The position numbers were made by a program, and so were the translations under genes. Source: Heyndrickxia sp050281185 (GTDB lineage Bacteria; Bacillota; Bacilli; Bacillales; Bacillaceae_C). From it: 64,000 nucleotides of DNA. The notes under the pieces are model-generated. The model did no database searches, was not told the DNA's origin, and saw only the letters and a list, made by a program, of their open reading frames with translations. Shown here piece after piece: positions 8,373 through 17,074 of this stretch; position 1 is the stretch's first letter; each line of letters begins with the position of its first letter. The stretch is taken from positions 32,363 to 96,362 of the forward strand of contig NZ_JBNNWS010000019.1 in assembly GCF_050281185.1 (NCBI RefSeq). Reading direction: 5' to 3'.

Positions 8373-10886
8373 ATGGTTGCTTTTTTAGAAAAAGTTTTTG
8401 ATGCAAATAAACGTGAAATTAAACGACTTGATAAGTTAGCAAGTCAGATTGAAGAACTAGCCTCCGATATGGAAAAGCTGTCTGATGACCAGCTTAGAGA
8501 AAAAACTGAGGAATTTAAACAACGCTACCAAAATGGTGAGACGTTGGATGATTTATTAGTAGAAGCATTTGCTGTTGTTCGGGAAGGTGCCCGCAGGGTG
8601 CTTGGTCTATATCCATACCATGTACAGCTAATGGGGGGTATTTCTTTACACGAAGGAAATATCTCAGAGATGAAAACCGGTGAAGGTAAAACATTAACAG
8701 CAACAATGCCTGTTTATTTAAATGCGATTTCTGGAAAAGGTGTTCACGTTGTTACTGTTAATGAATATTTGGCTAGCCGTGATGCTACCGAAATGGGCGA
8801 GCTATATCAATTCTTAGGTTTAACAGTCGGATTAAACTTAAATAGCATGTCAAGCGAGGAAAAACAGGAAGCTTATGCTGCCGATATTACTTATGGAACA
8901 AACAACGAATTTGGTTTCGATTATCTTCGTGACAATATGGTGCTATATAAAGAGCAGCGTGTTCAACGACCTTTAAATTATGCTGTCATCGATGAGGTTG
9001 ACTCCATATTAATTGATGAAGCAAGGACACCGCTAATCATATCTGGTCAAGCACAAAAATCGACTTCTTTATATATTCAAGCGAATGCTTTTGTTCGTAC
9101 ATTGAAAAAGGAAGAAGACTACACATATGATGAAAAAACGAAAAGTGTTCAATTAACAGAAGAAGGGATTAATAAAGCTGAACGTTCTTTTAGTATCGAA
9201 AATCTCTTTGATATTTCTCATGTAACGCTAAATCACCATATTAATCAAGCATTGAAAGCCATTGTCAGTATGCATCTTGATGTGGATTATGTTGTTCAAG
9301 ATGGCGAAATTGTCATTGTTGACCAATTTACTGGTCGTCTCATGAAGGGACGTCGCTTTAGTGATGGCCTTCACCAAGCCATTGAAGCTAAAGAAGCCGT
9401 TGAAATTCAAAACGAAAGTATGACAATGGCAACGATCACGTTCCAAAACTACTTCCGTATGTATGAAAAGCTTTCAGGTATGACAGGTACAGCGAAAACA
9501 GAGGAAGAGGAATTCCGAAACATCTATAATATGAGAGTTATCGTAATTCCTACAAATAAACCAATCGTTCGTGATGACCGACCAGACTTAATTTATGCTA
9601 GTATGGAAGGCAAATTCCACGCTGTTGTTGCAGATATTGCCGAACGTCATCAAAAAGGCCAGCCGATTCTTGTGGGTACAGTTGCAATTGAAACTTCGGA
9701 ATTAATTTCAAGCTTACTAACGAAAAAAGGTGTTCGACATAATGTATTAAACGCAAAAAACCATGAACGTGAAGCGGAAATCATTGCTGAAGCCGGTCAG
9801 CAAGGTTCTGTGACGATTGCAACGAATATGGCTGGTCGTGGTACAGATATCAAACTTGGTGATGGTGTGATAGAGATTGGTGGTCTAGCTGTTATCGGTA
9901 CAGAGCGCCATGAATCACGTCGTATTGATAATCAGCTCCGTGGACGTTCAGGTCGTCAAGGAGATCCAGGGATTACACAATTCTATCTTTCCATGGAAGA
10001 TGAATTGATGCGCCGCTTTGGTTCTGATAATATGAAAAACATGATGCAGCGTCTAGGTATGGACGATTCTCAACCCATCCAAAGTAAAATGGTTTCTCGT
10101 GCGGTTGAATCTGCTCAAAAACGTGTAGAAGGGAATAACTTTGATGCACGTAAACAGCTTTTACAATATGATGATGTATTACGCCAACAACGTGAAATCA
10201 TCTATAAACAACGTAATGAAGTAATAGACTCTGATAATTTACGAGAAATTGTTGAAACAATGATTTACTCTATGATCGAACGGATGGTTCAGCTTCATAC
10301 CCCAGGTAATGAGGAAGAAGAGAGCTGGAATCTCCAAGGATTAATTGATTATGTTAACGGCAACTTGCTTCCAGAAGGCGATGTCACAGCTGAACAATTA
10401 CGTGGCAAAGATCCGGAAGATATGATTGAATTGATAAAAGAAAAAGTAAAAGCTCGATATGATGAAAAAGAAGAATCTTTAACATCCGAGCAAATGCGTG
10501 AATTTGAAAAAGTTATTTTACTTCGTGCAGTTGATTCAAAATGGATTGACCATATCGATGCGATGGATCATTTACGTCAAGGGATTCATTTACGTGCATA
10601 CGGTCAAATTGATCCACTGCGTGAATACCAAAGTGAAGGCTTTGCAATGTTTGAAGGCATGGTAGCAGCGATTGAAGAAGATGCAGCGAAATATGTGATG
10701 AAAGCTGAGATTCGAAACAATCTTCAACGTGAGGAAGTAGCAAAAGGCCAAGCAGTGAATCCGAAAGAAGACGGCGAAAAAGTGAAGAAGAAGCCTTTGA
10801 AAAAAACGGTTAACGTCGGTCGAAACGATCCTTGCCCATGCGGAAGTGGTAAAAAGTATAAACAATGTCATGGTAAACATGCATAG
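8373..10886 (+). CDS. secA: Preprotein translocase ATPase SecA
   Basis: An 837-residue, full-length SecA. Nucleotide-binding domain 1 has the Walker A EMKTGEGKTLTA near residue 100 and the Walker B region DEVDSILIDEARTPLIISG near 207. Domain 2 has TNMAGRGTDIKLG and the arginine-rich QLRGRSGRQGDPG. The C-terminus has the zinc- and SecB/ribosome-binding motif CPCGSGKKYKQCHG, preceded by a Lys-rich linker. It drives post-translational export through SecYEG. The ATG at 8373 follows AAGGAG. The neighbours hpf upstream and prfB downstream are as in B. subtilis, though a ywr-like module has entered between hpf and secA. Confidence 0.99.
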   Translation: MVAFLEKVFDANKREIKRLDKLASQIEELASDMEKLSDDQLREKTEEFKQRYQNGETLDDLLVEAFAVVREGARRVLGLYPYHVQLMGGISLHEGNISEMKTGEGKTLTATMPVYLNAISGKGVHVVTVNEYLASRDATEMGELYQFLGLTVGLNLNSMSSEEKQEAYAADITYGTNNEFGFDYLRDNMVLYKEQRVQRPLNYAVIDEVDSILIDEARTPLIISGQAQKSTSLYIQANAFVRTLKKEEDYTYDEKTKSVQLTEEGINKAERSFSIENLFDISHVTLNHHINQALKAIVSMHLDVDYVVQDGEIVIVDQFTGRLMKGRRFSDGLHQAIEAKEAVEIQNESMTMATITFQNYFRMYEKLSGMTGTAKTEEEEFRNIYNMRVIVIPTNKPIVRDDRPDLIYASMEGKFHAVVADIAERHQKGQPILVGTVAIETSELISSLLTKKGVRHNVLNAKNHEREAEIIAEAGQQGSVTIATNMAGRGTDIKLGDGVIEIGGLAVIGTERHESRRIDNQLRGRSGRQGDPGITQFYLSMEDELMRRFGSDNMKNMMQRLGMDDSQPIQSKMVSRAVESAQKRVEGNNFDARKQLLQYDDVLRQQREIIYKQRNEVIDSDNLREIVETMIYSMIERMVQLHTPGNEEEESWNLQGLIDYVNGNLLPEGDVTAEQLRGKDPEDMIELIKEKVKARYDEKEESLTSEQMREFEKVILLRAVDSKWIDHIDAMDHLRQGIHLRAYGQIDPLREYQSEGFAMFEGMVAAIEEDAAKYVMKAEIRNNLQREEVAKGQAVNPKEDGEKVKKKPLKKTVNVGRNDPCPCGSGKKYKQCHGKHA

Positions 10887-10986
10887 TTCTTAATTTTAAT
10901 CTTATATTGAACACATTTTTACTTTATAAAAACGGACAGGTGTAACATGCCTGTCCTATGCTAATTTATCTTCTGAGGTGATACAA

Positions 10987-12088
10987 ATGGAATTATTTGA
11001 AATACGTACTGAACTTGAAAAAACAGCTAAAAAACTAGCGGACTTTAGGGGGTCTCTTTGACCTCGAAAACAAAGAAGCTCGGATTGCTGAGTTAGATGA
11101 AATGATGCTGGAGCCTGAATTTTGGAATGATCAGCAGGCAGCACAAACGGTTATTAATGAAGCGAATGGCTTAAAGGATATGGTTAATGAATACAAGGAT
11201 CTTCTTGAAATCCAAGAGAATCTTGAATTAACACATGAACTTGTAAAAGAAGAAAACGACGCAGAACTGCAGCAAGAACTCGAAAATGAAATGCAAGATT
11301 TGCTTCAACGCTTAAATCAATTTGAACTGCAGCTATTATTAAGTGAACCTTATGATAAAAATAATGCCATTTTGGAGCTTCATCCAGGTGCAGGAGGTAC
11401 AGAATCACAGGACTGGGGTTCGATGCTACTCCGTATGTACACACGCTGGGGCGAGAAAAAAGGCTTTAAGGTCGAAACACTGGATTATTTACCTGGCGAC
11501 GAGGCCGGAATTAAGAGTGTTACTTTATTGATTAAAGGGCATAATGCATATGGCTATTTAAAAGCAGAAAAAGGGGTACATCGCTTGGTGCGAATTTCTC
11601 CATTCGATTCATCAGGTCGTCGTCATACGTCGTTCGTATCCTGTGAAGTTATGCCGGAATTCGATGAAAATATTGAAATCGAAATCCGTACAGAGGATAT
11701 TAAAATTGACACGTATCGTGCAAGTGGTGCAGGCGGTCAGCACATTAACACCACCGATTCAGCCGTTCGGATTACACATTTGCCAACAGGAATAGTTGTT
11801 ACATGTCAATCAGAACGTTCACAAATAAAAAATCGTGAAACAGCAATAAGCATGCTAAAAGCAAAGCTATATCAACGAGAGATTGAAGAAAAAGAAAAAG
11901 CACTCGCAGAAATTCGCGGTGAACAAAAAGAAATTGGCTGGGGAAGCCAAATCCGTTCTTATGTATTCCATCCATATTCAATGGTAAAGGATCATCGTAC
12001 CAATACAGAAGTGGGTAATGTGCAAGCTGTCATGGACGGAGAATTAGACAATTTTATTGATGCATATTTGCGTTCACGGATCTCATAA
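10987..12088 (+). CDS. prfB: Peptide chain release factor 2, programmed +1 frameshift
   Basis: RF2 of 366 residues made from two frames. The first frame starts at ATG 10987 and reads 24 codons to CTT followed by in-frame TGA at 11059-11061. A Shine-Dalgarno-like AGGGGG sits just upstream and promotes the +1 shift on CTTTGA; reading resumes with GAC at 11060. This is the classic autoregulatory site: low RF2 slows recognition of UGA and favours the shift. The protein has the stop-codon motif SPF in RISPFDSSGRRHTSF and the catalytic GGQ (about residues 249-251) in SGAGGQHINTTDSAVRI. It lies about 100 bases after secA, as in B. subtilis, and ends in a strong terminator. Confidence 0.98.
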
Positions 12089-12096
12089 AAAACAAA

Positions 12097-12120
12097 GCTT
12101 TCACTTCGGTGAAAGTTTTT
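12097..12120 (+). terminator. Terminator of prfB
   Basis: CTTTCAC at 12098-12104 and GTGAAAG at 12109-12115 flank a stable TTCG tetraloop, followed by a T run. Confidence 0.92.
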
Positions 12121-12324
12121 ATTATAGGCTTTGTTAAAGATAATATTTGAATGACGCGGTTGGCTATTTCTATGATGATTATAGTCAGCTGAACACATCC
12201 TCGAACGTACTATATAGTTTATCAAAGTTAATACTTAAAGAAATATTTGAATCCTGAATAATTTTGTCCTATGTTAGATAAAACTATCACCATAGGGTGG
12301 TTCATTGAAAGGCCGAACCATATG

Positions 12325-12456
12325 GGGAATAGATAAGCAGAATTCATAAAGTTGAAACAATTAATGAAAAGCCTTGATCCATCTGCATTTGTGACGATTT
12401 GAATGGATATGAGGTATGTAGGGAAGGCTCCAAAAGTAGCTAGGATTGGTATATAG
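12325..12456 (+). pseudogene. Remnant of a YitT-family (YvjA-like) membrane protein gene
   Basis: One frame reads EFIKLKQLMKSLDPSAFVTI, then a TGA at 12400-12402, then MDMRYVGKAPK. This resembles the end of the DUF2179 domain of YitT-family proteins (pattern LK-IIxxIDPxAFVxIxDVxEV). Another stop (TAA at 12334) lies just upstream, after an Asn-Arg pair also typical of the domain. No N-terminal membrane region remains. In B. subtilis yvjA, a YitT-family gene, sits between prfB and cccB, exactly this position. So I read it as a nearly erased yvjA orthologue. Confidence 0.6.
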
Positions 12457-12503
12457 TAAAGATGAAGGGTTTATTTACCAACAAACATAGGAGGTTGACA
12501 GAT

Positions 12504-12854
12504 GTGTTTAAGAAATTAGCAGGAGTTCTGATGATTTTAACGCTTTCTTTTAGTTTAGCTGCCTGTGGAACAAGCAGTAAGGACAAAAATACTGCAAAAC
12601 AAGAGACAACAGGCACCACAGGTACTACAGCCACTGCTGGTGATGCAGCAAAACTTTTTGATCAGAAATGTTCTAGTTGTCACGGGGGAAATCTTGAAGG
12701 AAATATAGGTCCAAACTTACAAAAAGTAGGTTCAAAATACAATAAGGATGAAATTTTAAATATCATTAATAAAGGAAAAGGCGGTATGCCTCCTGGAGTA
12801 ATCAAAGGTACTGATGCAGATGCAGTAGCGACATGGTTATCTGGAAAAAAATAA
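12504..12854 (+). CDS. cccB: Membrane-anchored cytochrome c-551 (CccB)
   Basis: A lipoprotein of about 116 residues. From the GTG at 12504 it begins MFKKLAGVLMILTLSFSLAAC, a lipoprotein signal with lipobox LAAC (Cys21). A Gly/Thr-rich linker leads to the cytochrome c domain: heme-binding CSSCHGG and, near the end, GGMPPGV with the likely Met axial ligand. I chose GTG over the in-frame ATG at 12462 because AGGAGG at 12489-12494 precedes the GTG by nine bases and the shorter form starts the signal peptide correctly. It carries electrons on the outer face of the membrane. Position next to ftsE is conserved with B. subtilis. Confidence 0.9.
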   Translation: MFKKLAGVLMILTLSFSLAACGTSSKDKNTAKQETTGTTGTTATAGDAAKLFDQKCSSCHGGNLEGNIGPNLQKVGSKYNKDEILNIINKGKGGMPPGVIKGTDADAVATWLSGKK

Positions 12855-12873
12855 GCTTAAAATGGAAATGTTA

Positions 12874-12909
12874 AAACAACCTGATGAATTTTCAACAGGT
12901 TGTTTTTTT
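12874..12909 (+). terminator. Terminator of cccB
   Basis: AACAACCTG at 12875-12883 pairs with CAGGTTGTT at 12896-12904, followed by a T run. Confidence 0.88.
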
Positions 12910-13032
12910 ATGATTCTTTTGTCTTGAGAATAGACTTTTTGACCTATTTCATATTTACTAAGAATTTTTATAAATATTGGGAACTTTTTATTTTTATTTC
13001 GCTTTGAAATATAAATGTAATATAATTTTCCA

Positions 13033-13060
13033 TTAACATTGCTGTGTATGATGTTATAAT
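13033..13060 (+). promoter_or_regulatory. Candidate sigma-A promoter of ftsEX
   Basis: TTAACA at 13033-13038, 16-base spacer, TATAAT at 13055-13060, about 130 bases upstream of ftsE. The -10 is a perfect consensus, the -35 moderate. Confidence 0.5.
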
Positions 13061-13189
13061 AAATTTGTGATTAATTTCGATATATTACGCCAGCTTTCGA
13101 TTTTTTTGCAAAAAATAGCGGAAATTAGGACAAGCAATTGAATGAATATGGCATCTAGAAAAATGATCCTAGAAGAGTAAGGTGATTAA

Positions 13190-13876
13190 ATGATAGAAAT
13201 GCAAAATGTATATAAAAAATATCCGAATGGAATTCTTGCTGCGAATGACTTAAATGTTCAAATCAAACAAGGCGAGTTCGTCTATGTCGTTGGACCTAGT
13301 GGAGCCGGAAAATCTACTTTTATCAAAATGATGTATCGTGAGGAAAAAGCAACAGAAGGCAATATAATGGTAAGCGGAATTAATTTAAGTAAATTAAAAA
13401 ATAACCGCATACCATATTTTCGTAGACAAATCGGCGTTGTTTTCCAAGATTTTAAACTCTTGCCGACATTAACTGTTTTTGAAAATGTTGCTTTTGCACT
13501 AGAAGTGATAGAGGAACAGCCTAAAAAAATCAAACAACGAGTGATGGAGGTTTTAAGTCTAGTAGGCTTAAAGCATAAATCAAGAATGCTACCAACAGAA
13601 CTATCTGGTGGTGAGCAGCAGCGTGTTTCCATTGCCCGTTCAATTATTAATACACCAAAGGTTGTTATTGCGGACGAGCCAACAGGGAATCTCGATCCTG
13701 AAACATCTTGGGAAATTATGAACATATTAGAAGAGATCAATACTAGAGGGACAACAGTGGTTATGGCAACACATAACCGAGAAATTGTTAATACAATTAG
13801 ACATCGGGTAATTGCTATTGAAGGCGGCCGCATTGTCCGTGATGAACAACGGGGGGATTACGGATATGAGGGCTAG
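13190..13876 (+). CDS. ftsE: Cell division ATP-binding protein FtsE
   Basis: A 228-residue ABC ATPase. Walker A GPSGAGKST, Q-loop VVFQDFKLLP, signature LSGGEQQRVSIARS and Walker B VVIADEPTGNLDP are all intact. With FtsX it forms a transmembrane mechanotransmitter that activates peptidoglycan hydrolases; in B. subtilis it acts on CwlO and influences sporulation. The ATG follows AAGGTGATT. The last 11 bases overlap the start of ftsX, so the two are translationally coupled. Confidence 0.97.
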   Translation: MIEMQNVYKKYPNGILAANDLNVQIKQGEFVYVVGPSGAGKSTFIKMMYREEKATEGNIMVSGINLSKLKNNRIPYFRRQIGVVFQDFKLLPTLTVFENVAFALEVIEEQPKKIKQRVMEVLSLVGLKHKSRMLPTELSGGEQQRVSIARSIINTPKVVIADEPTGNLDPETSWEIMNILEEINTRGTTVVMATHNREIVNTIRHRVIAIEGGRIVRDEQRGDYGYEG

Positions 13877-14750
13877 AACGGTCAAACGACATCTTCGTGA
13901 AAGCTTTAAAAGTTTAGGACGTAATGGATGGATGATGTTTGCTTCTGCTAGTGCCGTAACCATTACGTTATTATTAGTAGGGGTATTCTTCGTCATTATG
14001 ATGAATATGAATAAAATTGCTTCAGATATTGAGCATGATGTGGAAGTTAGAGTTCATATCGATTTAACAGCAAAACCTCAAGATCAAGAAGCACTTAAAC
14101 ATAGAATTGAAAATTTAAGTCAAGTTCAATCTGTTAAATTTTCTTCTAAGGAACAGGAGCTTCAAAATTTAGTCAACAGTATGGGGAATGATATGAAGCT
14201 TTTTGAACAAAATAATCCCCTGTATGACGTATTTATCGTAAAAACGAAGAATCCTACAGACACTCCATCAGTAGCGAAGCAAATAGAAACCTTTGACCAT
14301 GTCGAATCAGCGAAATATGGCGAAGGAAAAGTTGAAAAACTATTTAATGTATTAAAAATAAGTCGAAATGTTGGATTAGTACTTGTTATAGGACTGCTGT
14401 TTACAGCCATGTTCTTAATTTCCAACACTATTAAAATTACGATATTTGCAAGACGAAAAGAAATTGAGATTATGAAACTTGTAGGTGCAACTAACTGGTT
14501 TATTAGATGGCCATTTCTCATGGAAGGACTTTGGTTAGGAGTAATTGGTTCAATTTTACCGATTCTCATTATCTCGTTTGGATACTATTATTTGCACAGC
14601 TTCTTAGCCCCACGCTTAAAGAGTCAATTGATTCAAATACTTGATTTTAATCCGTTTGTGTTCGAAATTACAGGATTACTTCTATTTATGGGCATTTTAA
14701 TTGGTATTTGGGGAAGCACCATGTCCATTCGACGCTTTTTGAAAATATAA
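13866..14750 (+). CDS. ftsX: Cell division protein FtsX
   Basis: A 294-residue permease-like partner of FtsE. The N-terminus MRARTVKRHLRESFKSLGRN leads to membrane segment 1 (about 22-45), then a large external domain (about 50-165) and three further membrane segments. GLLFTAMFLISNTIKITIFA and EIMKLVGATNWFIRWPF are typical of FtsX. The start is the ATG at 13866, inside the end of ftsE; GGGGGG-type Shine-Dalgarno sequence lies just upstream. The external domain probably contacts the coiled coil of the murein hydrolase encoded next. Confidence 0.96.
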   Translation: MRARTVKRHLRESFKSLGRNGWMMFASASAVTITLLLVGVFFVIMMNMNKIASDIEHDVEVRVHIDLTAKPQDQEALKHRIENLSQVQSVKFSSKEQELQNLVNSMGNDMKLFEQNNPLYDVFIVKTKNPTDTPSVAKQIETFDHVESAKYGEGKVEKLFNVLKISRNVGLVLVIGLLFTAMFLISNTIKITIFARRKEIEIMKLVGATNWFIRWPFLMEGLWLGVIGSILPILIISFGYYYLHSFLAPRLKSQLIQILDFNPFVFEITGLLLFMGILIGIWGSTMSIRRFLKI

Positions 14751-14837
14751 AACAACATAAGCTTAATGGTCGAGGCGAAAGATCTTGCCTCGACATCTAT
14801 ACATATAGTGTTTAAAAAATAATAAGGGGGATTAAGA

Positions 14838-16157
14838 TTGAATAAACGTTCATTGCTTTCAGTTACACTAGCATCTGTGCTAGGATTCGGTTGTTTATTT
14901 GCTAATCAATCGGATGCGTTTGCTTCAAAACTATCAAACTTGCAAAACGATAAACAAGATGTAGAGAATAAAAGCTCGAAAATCAAATCAAATATTCAGC
15001 AAAAAGACAATAAAATTGACGAGATTAAAGGTAAGCAAAGCGGTCTTGAAAGCCAGTTGGCAACACTAGATATTAACATTGCTGACACTAATGAAAAAAT
15101 ACAAGAAAAACAAGAGCAAATAAATGATGCTAAAAAGGCTATTGATAAATTAAAAACAGAGATTGATGCATTAAAGAAACGAATTGAGGAACGAAATCAA
15201 CTATTAGATCAACGTGCACGTACAATGCAGACAAATGGTGGCGGATCAGTCAATTATTTGGATGTGATTTTAGGGGCAGAAAGTGTTGCTGACCTCATTG
15301 ACCGCGTGTCTGCTGTTACAACATTAATTAATGCAGATAAACAAATTATTGAAGAACAAAAACGAGATCAAGCAACATTAGAGAAAAAACAAGCAGATGT
15401 AGAGAAAAAGCTAAAAGATCTACAAGTAATGCAAAGCAAGCTTCAATCTATGAAAGCTGAATTCAATCGCCAAAAGGCACAAAAAAATGCAATAATGAAA
15501 GAACTCTCTAAACAGAAGAAACATCTTGAAGAAGAAAAACTATCATTAGAAGAAGAACAATCTATTCTATCTGCACAAAAATCAGCTATTGAAAAAGCTA
15601 TTCAATTAGAAAAGGATCGTATTGCTGAAGAACAGCGTGCAGCTGCAGAGCGTGCGAGACAGCAGCAACAGAAGCAACAACAACAACAACAGCAACATAA
15701 TTCAAATGGAAATGTTGGAGGAGGAGGCACTTCTGGAACACCGCCAGTTTCCTCTGGTACATTTATGCGTCCTGCACAAGGTTATATTTCATCTGGCTTT
15801 GGCTATAGATCCTTTGATGGTGGTTTTCACTATGGTGTTGATATCGCCAAAGGTGGAACCGTTCCTATTGTAGCTGCAGGTGATGGTGTCGTTGCACGTT
15901 CATATTTATCTTCCAGCTATGGAAATGCCGTTTTCATCACACACTCAGTAAACGGAAAAATTTATACAACGGTCTATGCTCATATGAGCTCCCGTTTAGT
16001 TGGTGAGGGTGCTGCGGTTAGAAAAGGACAAATCATCGGATACATGGGAAATACCGGTGAATCATTTGGGCAGCATTTACATTTCGAATTTTATATCGGC
16101 AATTGGACTGCATCCCATTCAAACGCTGTAGATCCAAGAAACTATATCAGCTTTTAA
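14838..16157 (+). CDS. Secreted coiled-coil M23 murein hydrolase, FtsEX-linked
   Basis: A 439-residue protein with a signal peptide (about residues 1-29, ending SDAFA), a long charged coiled coil (about 30-270, with CwlO/PcsB-like N-terminal arrangement), a Gln-rich then Gly-rich linker (about 275-300) and a C-terminal LytM/M23 domain. The zinc ligands fit HYGVD (His near 331, Asp near 335) and QHLHFEFY. M23 enzymes cut peptide cross-links in peptidoglycan. The TTG at 14838 follows AAGGGGG. Its location directly after ftsX suggests it is the hydrolase activated by FtsEX, as PcsB or CwlO are elsewhere; that link is inferred. Confidence 0.88.
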   Translation: MNKRSLLSVTLASVLGFGCLFANQSDAFASKLSNLQNDKQDVENKSSKIKSNIQQKDNKIDEIKGKQSGLESQLATLDINIADTNEKIQEKQEQINDAKKAIDKLKTEIDALKKRIEERNQLLDQRARTMQTNGGGSVNYLDVILGAESVADLIDRVSAVTTLINADKQIIEEQKRDQATLEKKQADVEKKLKDLQVMQSKLQSMKAEFNRQKAQKNAIMKELSKQKKHLEEEKLSLEEEQSILSAQKSAIEKAIQLEKDRIAEEQRAAAERARQQQQKQQQQQQQHNSNGNVGGGGTSGTPPVSSGTFMRPAQGYISSGFGYRSFDGGFHYGVDIAKGGTVPIVAAGDGVVARSYLSSSYGNAVFITHSVNGKIYTTVYAHMSSRLVGEGAAVRKGQIIGYMGNTGESFGQHLHFEFYIGNWTASHSNAVDPRNYISF

Positions 16158-16161
16158 AGTT

Positions 16162-16189
16162 AGAACCACATCACTGTGGTTCTTTTTTT
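16162..16189 (+). terminator. Terminator of the M23 hydrolase gene
   Basis: GAACCACA at 16163-16170 pairs with TGTGGTTC at 16175-16182, followed by a T run. Confidence 0.9.
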
Positions 16190-16382
16190 ATGGAGAATAC
16201 TAAGTCTAATTCGCTGAATAAATTTTTCATAAATCTCTGATAGGGATTCAAAAGAAAATTTCTATTACTTATGTGTTTATCTCAATCGAAATATCCTTCT
16301 TTTCATATACTGGTTTAAAAGACCATAGAAACTTTTATTTGGATTGAGAAAGTTAATATAAATAATGTGAGGTGATTATAGG

Positions 16383-16634
16383 ATGCCATTCTATCCGCAA
16401 TATCCAGGGAGAGGGCCGCTTCAGAGAAGACCGCTTCAAAGAGGACCATTTATGAGAAGTGTATCTCTTCCTACTAGAAATATGATGGTACGTTCATCTG
16501 GAAGACACCAACTAATGCCTCGTTCATCACAAGGACCGGGAGGCTATCAAAAGGTTTTTCACCATGTTGGGAACGTTACTAATGGAATCAACATGTTAAG
16601 ACAACTAGGATCATTTTTGCCATTTTTCAAGTAA
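16383..16634 (+). CDS. Small basic Pro/Gly/Arg-rich protein
   Basis: An 83-residue, strongly basic protein. The first half is low complexity with PLQRRPLQRGPF; the second half ends in a more ordered NVTNGINMLRQLGSFLPFFK. The layout recalls Bacillus YqfQ/VrrA- or YppG-type sporulation proteins, but no signature decides it. GAGGTG precedes the ATG. It is monocistronic. Function unknown. Confidence 0.65.
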   Translation: MPFYPQYPGRGPLQRRPLQRGPFMRSVSLPTRNMMVRSSGRHQLMPRSSQGPGGYQKVFHHVGNVTNGINMLRQLGSFLPFFK

Positions 16635-17074
16635 TGCAGTAGAAAAATACCTATGGGCTAGTGTTAAATGATTGTATAAACACTTATCTCGTAGGGTTTT
16701 TTAATGGTTACCCTGGTGATAAAATCTTCTGTAGGGTATGCGTGAAGCGATTTCTTTACGAAATAAAACTAGCTGAACGTATACCCTACAGATTTTATTT
16801 GAAACAATAATATAGTTTAACAAAGCGTTTTATAAAAATATTAAAGCACATACAACTTCGAAAATAAGAGATATGGTGAAGCAAGGAGATTTATATGGTA
16901 TGATACATTTGTATTATTAACTAGAAATGGCATGGTTAATAAGATAATCTGTGAGGTTTGTGTTGCAGTAATTTCTATACATAGTATAACTGGGTGTACC
17001 TGTGCACCATAGATTTTTTTAGAAAAAGGTTTAACAAAACCAGAGAAATAGGTATCTTGTTAAAGGAGTTCAGG
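16635..17074. other. Gap before cls with inverted-repeat element
   Basis: It contains copy 1 of the 65-bp terminal-inverted-repeat element (16728-16792). Otherwise AT-rich; no gene seen. Confidence 0.6.
16728..16792. repeat. 65-bp palindromic element, copy 1
   Basis: The ends are TCTGTAGGGTAT and ATACCCTACAGA, perfect 12-base inverted repeats, flanked by AAAATC/GATTTT-type sequence. The middle holds GAAGCGATTTCTTTACGAA. The reverse complement matches the element at 43764-43828 at 62 of 65 positions by eye. There is no coding capacity; it looks like a miniature inverted-repeat element or a mobile hairpin. Confidence 0.9.

Larger units (their letters stand above)
12089..12503. other. Gap between prfB and cccB
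   Basis: It contains the prfB terminator and the decayed C-terminal part of a YitT-family gene (12325-12456), each described separately. The rest is unassigned AT-rich sequence that may hold more decayed remains of the same gene. Confidence 0.6.
12855..13189. other. Gap before ftsE: terminator and promoter region
   Basis: It begins with the cccB terminator. A candidate promoter with TTAACA at 13033-13038 and TATAAT at 13055-13060 (16-base spacer) probably drives ftsEX. No gene seen. Confidence 0.55.

Noticed and set aside
11059..11061. In-frame TGA in prfB, considered as a pseudogene mutation
   Set aside because: The AGGGGG and CTTTGA context is the conserved programmed frameshift site.
13282..13833. 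183-codon antisense frame over ftsE
   Set aside because: Shadow of a conserved ABC ATPase gene; no ribosome binding site or family features.
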